From contig CAAEOE010000055.1 in the NCBI GenBank assembly GCA_900757505.1, positions 1 through 51,854 of the forward strand: a stretch of 51,854 nucleotides of DNA, read 5' to 3'. The DNA is from an uncultured Collinsella sp. Lineage in GTDB: Bacteria > Actinomycetota > Coriobacteriia > Coriobacteriales > Coriobacteriaceae. The notes under the pieces were generated by a model. The model saw nothing but the letters and a program-made list of their open reading frames with translations. It ran no database searches and was not told the DNA's origin. Position 1 is the first letter of the stretch; the number at the start of each line of letters is the position of its first letter. Of this stretch, positions 9,110 to 16,880 are shown piece after piece. Both the position numbers and the translations under genes were made by a program.

Positions 9110-11291
9110 GCGGCACCCCCCCCTCACCGTCACCGGTGCAAGCGATGCGCTGCAGCAGCGCCACGATGCCCTCGCCGTCGACGGGCTCCACCGCAATATG
9201 CTTTGCGCTCAGGCGCTTACGGATAATGGGAAGATCGCACGCCTTTGCCTGGCGCATAAGCAGGTAGAGCACGTTGCCGTCGACCAAGCCCGCCGCGTCG
9301 CTCTCGCGGATTGCCGACCCAATTGCGCCCACCAGCTCGCCGACAGGCTCCATGCCCGGTACCACGCGCAGGAGCAAAAAACTCCCCATCTTGCTATCTG
9401 CCAGCGCCTGCTCCGCCGCGAGCTCTTGGCCAAAGGCCGCCTGCTTGAGCACGCAAGTGCCGTCAACGCAGCGTTTATCCTGCGCCACCGCCTCATAGTC
9501 AAAGGCACGGCCCAGCGCGCTTTCGACCAGCCCGCACAAGATGCGGAACAGGTTTTGATAATAGAGGGTCATTTGGTTTTCGGCCGCACTACGCACAAAG
9601 ATCAACACGGCGGGTGCCCCGTCGCGCTCGATCGCGTATCCAAACATGGGAAACCCCGGCGTCAGCTCACGGTTCACCCACAGGTTCGAACGACCCCCGT
9701 CGCCCAAAAGAGGTGCAAGCTGCTCAAGCGTGAGCGAGCGTGCGGCATTTTCGGCAATCGCGGGACTTGCTGCCACCAGGCGTGCAAATGCCCCGCCCGA
9801 AACATGGTAGATCGCCACCGAATCGTTCTCGAGGATCTCGCCCAGAAGCTCGCAGCACTTGCGATAGATGTCGCGTGGGTTGAGTACGTCGAGCTCCTGC
9901 GTCACGGCAAAGATCTTGCCAAAGCTGTCGTGGCGACCCACAATCTGGCGCCTGTACGCGCGCTTGTCCTCGATCGCGTCGTGGTAAAGCTGTGTGAGGA
10001 ACGTATTGCGATTACGCACGAGCTCGTTTTGATCGCGCTCCGCCCTAATGGCTTCGCTGTTGCGCAGCTGCACATAGCCGCACACGGCACCCACCACAAA
10101 GTACGCAATAAACGGCAGCCAGTTGGACGGCTCGTAAAAGAGACCCTGGAAGGTATAACCGTACTGAGTAAAGTAGCTCGCGGCCAAACCCACCGACGCC
10201 AGCAGCGCCGCAACCAGGCCAAAATCGAGCCCATACAGCGTGCCGATCAGTACCACGTACAGCAGGCGGTAGTCGAGCACGTTAAGCTGAGCAGACTGCG
10301 AAAACACCAGCTCCAGGCCCTCAAAGAGCACCCAGGCCAGCGCGGTCTCCAGGCATTTGATGGGCAGTGTCCGCCCGCGCATGCGGTCGATGGCGGCACG
10401 CAGCGGATGGCGCTTGCCCGCGAGGGTCTGCTCCCAGCGGGCGTGTATGGTCGAAAGATCGCGCAGCACGTCATAGCGCTGGAACCACCCGTAGCGCGTG
10501 CGGACGGTATCGCTCGGAGCAATGGAGACGACGGCGTCCCCGTCGTAGGTAATGTCGAGCCCCGGGAACAAGCCCTTGAGCGCCTCGCCCAGGTCTCCCA
10601 CGGTGTGGGCAAAGCTATCCGGAACCTCGAGTTCCTCGAATGTGGCATCCCAGCTGTCGAAGATGCGACGCACCAGAACGGCCAGCTCCTCGGCGCAGAG
10701 GGCACCGAGCGGTGAGTCCGCCCCAGCCCTCATGACAGCAGAGCCTTGCGAGCACGCCTCGAACAGCGGGGTCAAAATCGGGTCTTCCAGCGTGGGCGAG
10801 GCGGTGTACAGATACGGCACGCGCAAGATCTTGGCCTGAATGCCGTCGCGGACCGCATAGTAGCGGCACAGGTCGTTGGCCGCACGGGCAATGATGCCCT
10901 TGCCGTTTTGCCCCGCAACGTCCACCGCACCGTCCGCTCCCATGGGACCAGTCACAAACAGCAGCTGAATCTGGCGACCCATGCAAGCTCGAAAGACGGA
11001 GCGCAGCAGCTCGATGTCGCCAACGGCCTCGGTATGCGGCGTGAGATAGGTAGAGAGGTAGACCACACGGTCGAATTCGTAAGCCTGGTCCAGGTGCTGC
11101 AGCAGCTCTTTCCAAGACGCATGGAGCGACGACCCGTCGCGGCGCGCCTCGTTGGCCGCCACGACCTGAACATGGTCACCGGGAAACGCCTTGGCACAAA
11201 AGTCGTCATCGACATACGCGGTATTGCCAACAACCAGCACTTCCACCGTGCGCTCCCCCTCCCCAAATTTAGCTTTTGCCATGGTAAACAT
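8865..11291 (-). CDS. pelD: PelD-like c-di-GMP receptor with SDR domain, frame altered at 3' end
   Basis: First gene of the Pel operon. Residues 1 to about 290 resemble an extended SDR/NAD-epimerase domain (VEVLVVGNTAY...). Four hydrophobic helices (about 315-410), a coiled linker, a GAF domain (about 450-610) and a degenerate GGDEF domain follow. The GGDEF site is VDGNV, but the I-site RESD (662-665) is intact, which fits PelD as a catalytically dead c-di-GMP receptor that switches on Pel synthesis. The last 83 codons (8865-9116) read like out-of-frame pelE. They follow a run of eight G (9116-9123). With nine G, PelD would end at about residue 728 in a TTGA overlap with pelE. ATG 11282 is an alternative start; neither has a clear ribosome binding site. 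Confidence 0.85.
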   Translation of the reverse strand: MFTMAKAKFGEGERTVEVLVVGNTAYVDDDFCAKAFPGDHVQVVAANEARRDGSSLHASWKELLQHLDQAYEFDRVVYLSTYLTPHTEAVGDIELLRSVFRACMGRQIQLLFVTGPMGADGAVDVAGQNGKGIIARAANDLCRYYAVRDGIQAKILRVPYLYTASPTLEDPILTPLFEACSQGSAVMRAGADSPLGALCAEELAVLVRRIFDSWDATFEELEVPDSFAHTVGDLGEALKGLFPGLDITYDGDAVVSIAPSDTVRTRYGWFQRYDVLRDLSTIHARWEQTLAGKRHPLRAAIDRMRGRTLPIKCLETALAWVLFEGLELVFSQSAQLNVLDYRLLYVVLIGTLYGLDFGLVAALLASVGLAASYFTQYGYTFQGLFYEPSNWLPFIAYFVVGAVCGYVQLRNSEAIRAERDQNELVRNRNTFLTQLYHDAIEDKRAYRRQIVGRHDSFGKIFAVTQELDVLNPRDIYRKCCELLGEILENDSVAIYHVSGGAFARLVAASPAIAENAARSLTLEQLAPLLGDGGRSNLWVNRELTPGFPMFGYAIERDGAPAVLIFVRSAAENQMTLYYQNLFRILCGLVESALGRAFDYEAVAQDKRCVDGTCVLKQAAFGQELAAEQALADSKMGSFLLLRVVPGMEPVGELVGAIGSAIRESDAAGLVDGNVLYLLMRQAKACDLPIIRKRLSAKHIAVEPVDGEGIVALLQRIACTGDGEGGVPLDLACRCCRLAADSFAGLPDAVDAHEAGPAAGARAHAGCNSAGAAVGPVAGGFAIGAQRGAWRVAERVCAGVAALQRRPAS
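9116..9123 (-). repeat. Poly-G(8) tract at the pelD/pelE junction
   Basis: Eight consecutive G on the coding strand, just before the expected end of pelD and 6 bases upstream of the preferred pelE start. It forms part of the pelE ribosome binding site. With eight G, PelD gains an 83-residue tail that is out-of-frame pelE. With nine G, PelD stops at the TGA at 9106-9108. With seven G, pelD and pelE would fuse in frame. It may be a slippage switch or a sequencing or assembly homopolymer error. Confidence 0.7.
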
Positions 11292-11517
11292 GCGTATTGT
11301 ACGCTGTCAATGTAGGCCAAAGGCAACTTTAAAGCTGTTTTAAGAACTTTTTCAGACGGGAAGCGACTCGCGCCTGAGCCAGAGAGCCCTACACGTGCCG
11401 CTGCACGGCGGAGAAAGGCGAATCCACTACCCCTCAGGCATAATTCCTGAGCAAAATCAAGCAGAGCACACGGCTTTTTGCGCCACTTTAAGACGTAATC
11501 GGGATGTGGCGAGAGGC

Positions 11518-11706
11518 CAAATTCGGAAGTGCGGGGAAAACCAAAGGAATGCTGACCAGACCCCCGTTTTAGGCTTCCGCGACCTGCGGTTTTGATACAA
11601 AAAAACCGCGTTGTGCTCGAAGGTTTTCGATTTTTCCCCGCACTTCTGTAATTACATCTCTGGATCGAGGGCGCAGGCAATGGTGACGACATCCACGATA
11701 GCGCCC
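11518..11706. repeat. Palindromic repeat, copy 1
   Basis: About 190 bases closely similar to 13701-13886 in the same orientation. Inverted arms GGAAGTGCGGGGAAAA (11525-11540) and TTTTCCCCGCACTTC (11632-11646) enclose about 90 bases including ACCTGCGGTTTTGAT. Similarity to copy 2 continues more weakly upstream, from about 11483. No ORF is shared, so it resembles a non-autonomous mobile repeat or a structured RNA/DNA element. Confidence 0.75.
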
Positions 11707-11845
11707 CCCTATGCCTGATACCAAAATCGTTCCATAGGGACCCGTTTCCCAATGGGATGATTCTTCACAAAGGGCATTAAGGCGCATGAGAACATGGTAG
11801 AGGCAAGCAAGCGCGCTTCCACGTTTTCGCCCATGGTGACCACGG

Positions 11846-11851
11846 TATAAT
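11846..11851 (+). promoter_or_regulatory. -10 element for the AlbA-type gene
   Basis: A consensus TATAAT 37 bases upstream of the ATG at 11889, with GAAAGG as ribosome binding site at 11875-11880. The matching -35 region is weak (TTTTCG-like at about 17 bases). Confidence 0.45.
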
Positions 11852-11888
11852 CCAACGAGACAAGCAACGAACGGGAAAGGCAGCGCGG

Positions 11889-13271
11889 ATGAACCTGGGC
11901 AGCGAGAGCGAGACCGTCGAGTTCAAGAAGTCCACTGGCGAGCATAAAGAAGCACTGCAAGCCATCAGCGCCATGCTGAACAAGCACGGCCGCGGCGAGC
12001 TCTACTTCGGCGTGAAGGACAACGGCGATGTCATCGGCCAGGATGTCAGCGACGCAACGCTGCGCCAGGTGACGTCGTGGGTGTCCGACAAGATCGAGCC
12101 CGCGGTGTTCCCGACGGTCGAGTGCCTCGACGCCGATGATGGGCTGCGATACATCAAAATTGCCTTCTCAGGTGCCGACGCCCCCTACTCCGCCGACGGA
12201 CGCTACTTCACCCGCGTGGGGACTTCGAACAAAGCGCTGTCGGCCTCGGAGCTGAGCGCCATGGTCGTCAAGCGTGAGCGCGCCCGTAGCCCGTGGGACT
12301 CGCTGCCGTCCGGCAGGCCCGTCTCCGACGCCGACGAGCAGGCGGTGCGTGACTTCGTCGCGCGCGGCGGCAGGGCCGGACGCGTGGGCGGCGGGTTCGC
12401 CGGCGTGGAGGACACCTTGGCAAGGCTCGACCTCGTCGCGCCCGACGGCAGCCTAAGAAACGCCGCGGTGGAGCTGTTCTGCGAGGGATCCGACACCTAC
12501 CCCAGGATGAAGCTGGGGCTTCTGGGCGGCAACACCAAGGCCAAGATCCTCGACCTGCGCCGCGAGTGCGGCACCATGCTCAAGCTGCTCGACTTCGCCG
12601 AGTACTTCGTGACGTCGAACATCAGGCGCGAGTTCGTCATCGGCGAGACGGGCATGTACCGCAAGGAGATCCCCGAGATCCCGGCCGAGGCCATCCGCGA
12701 GGCGGTTGCCAACGCGCTGTGCCACCGCGACTACACCACCGGCACCGCCGTCGAGGTCAACGTGTTCATGGACACCGTCCAGATCGTGAGCCCGGGCCTG
12801 TTCCCCGAGGGCGACTCGCCGCAAGAGCACCTAGACGGTACCGCGAGCGAGTTCGGCCTCCGAAACCCCGCGATCGCGCGCACCCTGTTCCGCGCCGGCG
12901 TCATCGAGCAGTACGGCACGGGCATACCGCGCATCAAGGAGGCCTGCGAGGCAGCCGGCGTGAGGTTCCGCTTCGAGCAGACCGTCAACAGCACCGTCGT
13001 CGTCTTCGAGCGTCCTGGGTTACAGAAAGCGGCCTTCAGGAGAACCGCGGCCGACAACCGACCGCTCCTCAGCGAGCGCGAACGAGCAGCGATGGCAATT
13101 GCCGCCGCTCAGGGGAAAATCACGACCTCCGACCTCGCGCGGGAGTCCAATGTCGCTAGGAAAACGGCCTCGAAGACTCTGAAAGACCTTGCCGGGCGAG
13201 GCCTGTTGGAATGGGTAGGGAAAAGCCCGAAAGACCCGCACCAGTTCTACAGGATGCCAAGCGAAGTTTGA
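11889..13271 (+). CDS. AlbA/Schlafen-type DNA-binding protein with RecG-like C-terminal domain
   Basis: A 460-aa protein. Residues 1-120 form an AlbA_2 (Schlafen AAA_4-type) domain: ESETVEFKKS, LNKHGRGELYFGVKDNGDVIG, and YFTRVGTSNKAL. Residues about 260-350 match the HATPase_c_4-type region common in these proteins (EAIREAVANALCHRDY, PGLFPEG, RNPAIARTLFRAGVIEQYGTG). A winged helix occupies about 395-450 (ITTSDLARESNVARKTASKTL). Such proteins are usually annotated as ATP-binding transcriptional regulators, and some sit in defence islands. It is a single-gene unit on the opposite strand to the Pel operon and lies between two direct copies of a palindromic repeat. No target can be named. Confidence 0.85.
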   Translation: MNLGSESETVEFKKSTGEHKEALQAISAMLNKHGRGELYFGVKDNGDVIGQDVSDATLRQVTSWVSDKIEPAVFPTVECLDADDGLRYIKIAFSGADAPYSADGRYFTRVGTSNKALSASELSAMVVKRERARSPWDSLPSGRPVSDADEQAVRDFVARGGRAGRVGGGFAGVEDTLARLDLVAPDGSLRNAAVELFCEGSDTYPRMKLGLLGGNTKAKILDLRRECGTMLKLLDFAEYFVTSNIRREFVIGETGMYRKEIPEIPAEAIREAVANALCHRDYTTGTAVEVNVFMDTVQIVSPGLFPEGDSPQEHLDGTASEFGLRNPAIARTLFRAGVIEQYGTGIPRIKEACEAAGVRFRFEQTVNSTVVVFERPGLQKAAFRRTAADNRPLLSERERAAMAIAAAQGKITTSDLARESNVARKTASKTLKDLAGRGLLEWVGKSPKDPHQFYRMPSEV

Positions 13272-13325
13272 GGCTGCAGGTCCTAGCCGGGAAACAGGCC
13301 CATTGCGTTTGCTGCCCTCCCCCTG

Positions 13326-13382
13326 CTGGGCACTACTGAGTAATCTACTGGGCACTGCTGAGTAATCTACTGAGTAGTGCCC
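13326..13382. repeat. 22-bp tandem repeat with inverted third part
   Basis: Two tandem 22-bp units (13326-13347 and 13348-13369) differ at one base and start CTGGGCACT. An inverted partial copy, AGTAGTGCCC at 13373-13382, pairs with GGGCACTACT at 13328-13337. A short CTGACCGCTA duplication follows at about 13438-13457. All lie just downstream of the AlbA-type gene. Confidence 0.7.
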
Positions 13383-13461
13383 AAGCGCGAGTTGGCAAGT
13401 CCGCCGAAGCCCAGAGAAACGGCTCCGAAGAATATACTGACCGCTACTGACCGCTACTAAT

Positions 13462-13493
13462 CGCGGCATTCGGCAGGCCCGCCGAATGCCGCG
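13462..13493. terminator. Strong 13-bp hairpin downstream of the AlbA-type gene
   Basis: Perfect stem CGCGGCATTCGGC / GCCGAATGCCGCG with a 6-base loop, about 190 bases past the stop. No U-run follows, so termination is plausible but not shown. Confidence 0.4.
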
Positions 13494-13700
13494 GTCTCCC
13501 GAGACTAGCAGAGCCGCCCTTATTGTTAGCGCTGCCGAAGCAAGCCCTACTTCAGCAGCAACTTGAATTTTCGTGCGATGAGCCTCCCCGGAGCCAAGAG
13601 CCTTTTGCCCTAATCACAACACCGCAATTCAAGCACCGCAGAAAACTCCATTAGCGATGAACCAGCCACTTGAAGACGTGATCAAGGTGCGGCAAGGGGT

Positions 13701-13886
13701 CAAATTCGGAAGTGCGGGGAAAATCGAAGAAATGCTAACCAGGCCCCAGTTTTCGCTTCCGCGAACTGCGGTTTTGGTGCTAAAAATCGCGTTGTGCTCG
13801 AAGGTTCTCGATTTTCCCCGCACTTCCGTAATTACATCCTTGGATCGAGAGTGCAGGCAACAATGACGTCATCCGCGATAGCACCC
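13701..13886. repeat. Palindromic repeat, copy 2
   Basis: Direct copy of 11518-11706. Here the arms are a perfect 20-bp inverted repeat, 13708-13727 and 13808-13827 (GGAAGTGCGGGGAAAATCGA and its complement), enclosing 80 bases with the shared CTGCGGTTTTG core. With copy 1 it brackets the AlbA-type gene. Confidence 0.8.
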
Positions 13887-13975
13887 AACAGTCACGGACG
13901 TACAAAAGGCCGTTGCCGGAAGCCTCCATACAACGACTCTTCTTTGCGCGCGCCACGCTCGCAATGCTCCATTAA

Positions 13976-14038
13976 ATGTAACTAATTGATTTGCTATATA
14001 CCATTCATAATGGCACATAGCAAATCAATTAGTTACAT
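13976..14038. repeat. 22-bp perfect inverted repeat upstream of a small ORF
   Basis: Arms 13976-13997 and 14017-14038 are exact complements over 22 bases (outer end ATGTAACTAATTG) with a 19-base centre that itself contains CCATT cat AATGG. It is AT-rich in a GC-rich setting and ends 3 bases before the GGAGG ribosome binding site of the 33-codon ORF. It could be an operator, an attenuator-like RNA hairpin or a former recombination site. Confidence 0.8.
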
Positions 14039-14051
14039 GTGGAGGCAGAAC

Positions 14052-14153
14052 ATGAGGGAGTACGTCGAGAAGCAGCTGCACACTAGAGTCGATTGCGGGC
14101 CCAACGACGCCTCGGAAATAACGACGCAAAACTCTTTCCGAAAGTGTAGGTGA
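14052..14153 (+). CDS. Small ORF (33 aa) coupled to the 445-aa gene
   Basis: Starts MREYVEKQLHTRVDCG and ends SFRKCR. It has a good ribosome binding site (GGAGG, 6 bases before the ATG) directly after the 22-bp inverted repeat. Its TGA overlaps a GTG of the next gene (GTGA), which would couple translation. The first half uses GC-rich codons and the second half does not, so it may instead be the truncated start of an older gene joined to newer DNA. I recognise no family. Confidence 0.4.
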   Translation: MREYVEKQLHTRVDCGPNDASEITTQNSFRKCR

Positions 14154-14158
14154 GCGAA

Positions 14159-15487
14159 ATGGCGACTCATGCATACGATGACCTTTATTCTTATCTAGCC
14201 GCATTCAAGAACAGCTCTCTTGCCGAAATAATTGCGTACCTAGAAGAACTGGGGCAAAGGAGGTTCGACGCCTTTATTAGGGGCCTTGCACCCCTTATCC
14301 CAATCGAAAAAATCGAAAATCAATCCCTGTTCAATTTTTCTGTTGACTCCACCCTTGAAGGAGGCAAATTCCCCTGCACTGACTATGCCTGTCGAGAGCA
14401 AAACATTTACCATTTGGCAAAGTTCTCAGCATTGTATGCAGATAAAACACTGATTCATTGCCCTATAGAATCGGCATTCGAAATGGGGCACGATGATTAT
14501 GTCTCAGTCGATGAACTTGCATTCGGGATCTATTTGACCATGCGAGTCGAAGACATAGTCAAAGCTGGAATACTCGGATTTTCGAGCAATTACATTCCTC
14601 TTTGCAAAGATTGCCTAGCGCGACAAATCGAAAGAGAATCAAAAGCAAAAGGATTGATATCGAGTTATTGGGATGAACTCGTACGACAATTCTGTTCCTC
14701 TACCTCGTGCACTTTAAAACAAGCACCAGATGGGAATCTGTATGTAGCGATTGAGGGAATGGATGCATATGGGTCCCATGATGAGATGGATGTCGATTTC
14801 CTGGTAATCCCGTCTGAATACGAATCGCTCTATGCAAGCCAAGGCGAAACGCGATTGGATAGAGACATGCTGGAGAAAGGCGGCATCTTGACTATCCTAC
14901 TGCCATTGTTGGACGATTGCTTTCAAGCCCTCGTCAATCCCTATTTTTCGAATAGCTCGTATTTAACCACTCGTCCAGCTCAGATTGAGTTCCTCGAGTC
15001 CGCAACTTCCACCCTTTATCCTCGAAAAGATCAGACCATACCCATTCGCCGGTTATCTTGCCCCCTCCCCATTGCTGAAAATGCAACGTTGCGTAGCATC
15101 CTTGATTGCCGCATTAGAAACGAAGAGTCGTTTCTTGTGTTTAGGGATACCTTGTCCAAAGGCCTGAGCGAAAGGCCCATCGACACCTCGACATTAGCTG
15201 ACCTGAAGAACGACCTAATTGAGCCCGAGCTTCACAAGATATCTTTAGTGATGAAAAACGAGCGATCCCGATTAGTCACCTCCGCAGGCATTGAAGCCGC
15301 TATCGGAATTGCGAGCTTTACATTGGGGCAATACGGAATCGCATCACCTTCTGATGCCATGGCCTTCCTCGGGGCTGCCGGCATAGGGGCCGTTGCATCT
15401 CAATCCGCAGATTTCTTGCGAGAAGCCAAGGCAAAAGAGAACCCCATGTATTTCCTCTGGAAGCTCAATAGAAACAACCGTCTGTAA
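14159..15487 (+). CDS. Unknown 442-aa protein with C-terminal hydrophobic segment
   Basis: I do not recognise this protein. It is mostly soluble, with a Cys pair in the middle (CKDCLAR, about residues 155-161). A hydrophobic Gly/Ala-rich segment lies about residues 380-415 (GIEAAIGIASFTLG... AFLGAAGIGAVASQ) before a basic tail ending FLWKLNRNNRL. That is the look of a protein with a C-terminal membrane hairpin. I chose the ATG at 14159, behind AGGTGA; a GTG at 14150 overlapping the small ORF stop gives three more residues. The DNA is clearly more AT-rich than the flanking core genes. Its place among defence-type genes suggests a related role, which is inference only. Confidence 0.75.
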   Translation: MATHAYDDLYSYLAAFKNSSLAEIIAYLEELGQRRFDAFIRGLAPLIPIEKIENQSLFNFSVDSTLEGGKFPCTDYACREQNIYHLAKFSALYADKTLIHCPIESAFEMGHDDYVSVDELAFGIYLTMRVEDIVKAGILGFSSNYIPLCKDCLARQIERESKAKGLISSYWDELVRQFCSSTSCTLKQAPDGNLYVAIEGMDAYGSHDEMDVDFLVIPSEYESLYASQGETRLDRDMLEKGGILTILLPLLDDCFQALVNPYFSNSSYLTTRPAQIEFLESATSTLYPRKDQTIPIRRLSCPLPIAENATLRSILDCRIRNEESFLVFRDTLSKGLSERPIDTSTLADLKNDLIEPELHKISLVMKNERSRLVTSAGIEAAIGIASFTLGQYGIASPSDAMAFLGAAGIGAVASQSADFLREAKAKENPMYFLWKLNRNNRL

Positions 15488-15555
15488 CCTAAGGGGCAGA
15501 ACACCGCAGTCGCCGAGCATATCTCGATCATTAAATAAAGGCAGCACTAGAAAGG

Positions 15556-15687
15556 ATGCGAATCGTGAAGAACCGATTCCCTTTACGAATGCCTAATGCA
15601 GTAAAAATCACTGGTAGATCCGAGCAGTTTAACCAAGACGACAAGAGCGCGCTCAGATTGCTGTCTGCAGTAGCTAGCCAAGTATAG
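15556..15687 (+). CDS. Possible small ORF (43 aa), doubtful
   Basis: An open frame starting MRIVKNRFPLRMPN and ending SAVASQV, running into the convergent 239-aa gene. AAAGG lies too close to the ATG but would suit a GTG three codons later. No family is recognised; it may be chance or a remnant. The rest of the 15488-15673 gap holds nothing clear. Confidence 0.2.
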   Translation: MRIVKNRFPLRMPNAVKITGRSEQFNQDDKSALRLLSAVASQV

Positions 15688-16378
15688 ATACCATCCTGTT
15701 TCCAAATTCGGTCCTACGATAAACCCTTTCTTCTTTCTCAATTTCGTCGGGATCGTCGAAGATGAGCGTCGTATCTACTACGTCCCACTGCTGCCGATGG
15801 ATATCCTCAATCAGCAATCCCAGTCCGGTTAATCGAAGAAGAACTTCTGCATCTCTGCCTCTGAGCGTCTGAAAAGTTTCCTTTTCTCGAAGCATTTCGT
15901 AGTCTCCAGGTAGAAATCTGTCCAAAGTCTCTGCAAACAAACGAAGATCGTCCCAGCTAATTTCTTTATCTAGGTAGGCCTCATAAATCTTTGCTAGTCG
16001 CCGCGCTTTGTCCTCCTCAATGTATCTTTCGAGCAGGATAAGCAGGTACTCAATATCGCGCTTCCTATTTGACTCTTCAAAGTATTGCTTGTACTTGTTC
16101 CATGAGCCATTTTCAAAAGAGTCGCGGTTGAACTCATCGAGGAAACACGCATACTTCTTCAGCAGATGCGCATTGTGGATATTGTTTCCGATTTTGTAGA
16201 TGCTCACTAGGCTTGAGATGACGGGGATGTCCTTCAAGAACTCGTTTTGGAGAATTTCGTCCAGGCCAACCTCTGCGATATTCGAAATAAGTTCGAGAGA
16301 GTCGCTGCAAATAGTCGGCCTTGCGTCGTCTTGCAAGCGCGATAGACCGGCCTTAGTTGATTCCTCTGCGTTTGCCAT
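15674..16378 (-). CDS. Unknown 234-aa protein
   Basis: No family recognised. The protein is highly charged and helical. One hydrophobic patch lies about residues 45-65 (FLKDIPVISSLVSIYKIGNN), followed by a long alpha-helical region and a C-terminal part that looks like a winged-helix or sensor fold (EVLLRLTGLGLLIEDIHRQQ). The start at 16378 (MANAEESTK) follows GAAAGG at good spacing; an ATG five codons upstream overlaps that site and is less likely. AT-rich codon use matches the neighbouring accessory genes. It lies tail to tail with the 442-aa gene. Confidence 0.7.
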   Translation of the reverse strand: MANAEESTKAGLSRLQDDARPTICSDSLELISNIAEVGLDEILQNEFLKDIPVISSLVSIYKIGNNIHNAHLLKKYACFLDEFNRDSFENGSWNKYKQYFEESNRKRDIEYLLILLERYIEEDKARRLAKIYEAYLDKEISWDDLRLFAETLDRFLPGDYEMLREKETFQTLRGRDAEVLLRLTGLGLLIEDIHRQQWDVVDTTLIFDDPDEIEKEERVYRRTEFGNRMVSILG

Positions 16379-16452
16379 AAGATTACCTTTCATAATAATT
16401 TGCCAGTTTTGGCATGCGTTTGCAGCGCCGCTTTTCTGAAAGTGGCTCCGAT

Positions 16453-16690
16453 TTAAATGCCATCCCCCGAATAAGCGCTCAGGTTCGATTCAACAAGTGC
16501 ATTGGTTGAAAAGAGCTTTAGACCCCCTTCGAGGTAAAAGTCGCTTGTGCAGAGCAACCAAATCATCTTGTCGAGCTTGTAGGCAGTGGCCTCGGGGTCC
16601 ACGCCGCCCTTCCGCGCCGCGCGCGCGGCTTCGAAATAGCAACGAGCCACTTCGACCTCGCTGTCAGTGGTAGCGTAAAACTGAACAGTA
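16453..16690 (-). pseudogene. 3' remnant of an unknown gene
   Basis: The last 75 or so codons of a minus-strand frame read like genuine protein (ARCYFEAARAARKGGVDPEA, YKLDKMIWLLCTSDFYLEGG). Upstream of about 16690 the frame turns into the antisense of another gene fragment. No start or ribosome binding site is present, so this is a truncated gene end. Confidence 0.45.
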
Positions 16691-16698
16691 TTCAGTAG

Positions 16699-16836
16699 GC
16701 CGTTGACACAAACATCGACGAGCGGCTGCTGAACAAGCCCGAGGACCTGTTCAGGGCGATGCAGCTCGAGCTCATGGAGCTGCACCACGGTTCGCCCTCG
16801 ACCGTCTTCTGCACGCAGTGCAGGTCGAAGGGCTAG
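16699..16836 (+). pseudogene. 3' remnant of an unknown plus-strand gene
   Basis: A 45-codon frame ends at the TAG at 16834. Its GC-rich codons and plausible sequence (NIDERLLNKPEDLFRAMQLE, then CTQCRSKG) look like a real C-terminus. There is a stop just upstream and no start, so it is a fragment abutting the remnant on the other strand. Confidence 0.45.
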
Positions 16837-16880
16837 GCAGGAGCCCCGAGGCTTTTCCTAATTCTAGGTGTTAAAGTCGA

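Larger units (their letters stand above)
11292..11888. other. Intergenic region between pelD and the AlbA-type gene
   Basis: No convincing gene in about 600 bases. It holds the likely promoter region of the Pel operon, with a TACAAT -10-like hexamer 7 bases before the pelD ATG and no good -35. It also holds one copy of a palindromic repeat (11518-11706) and, at the far end, the probable promoter of the AlbA-type gene. Confidence 0.6.
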
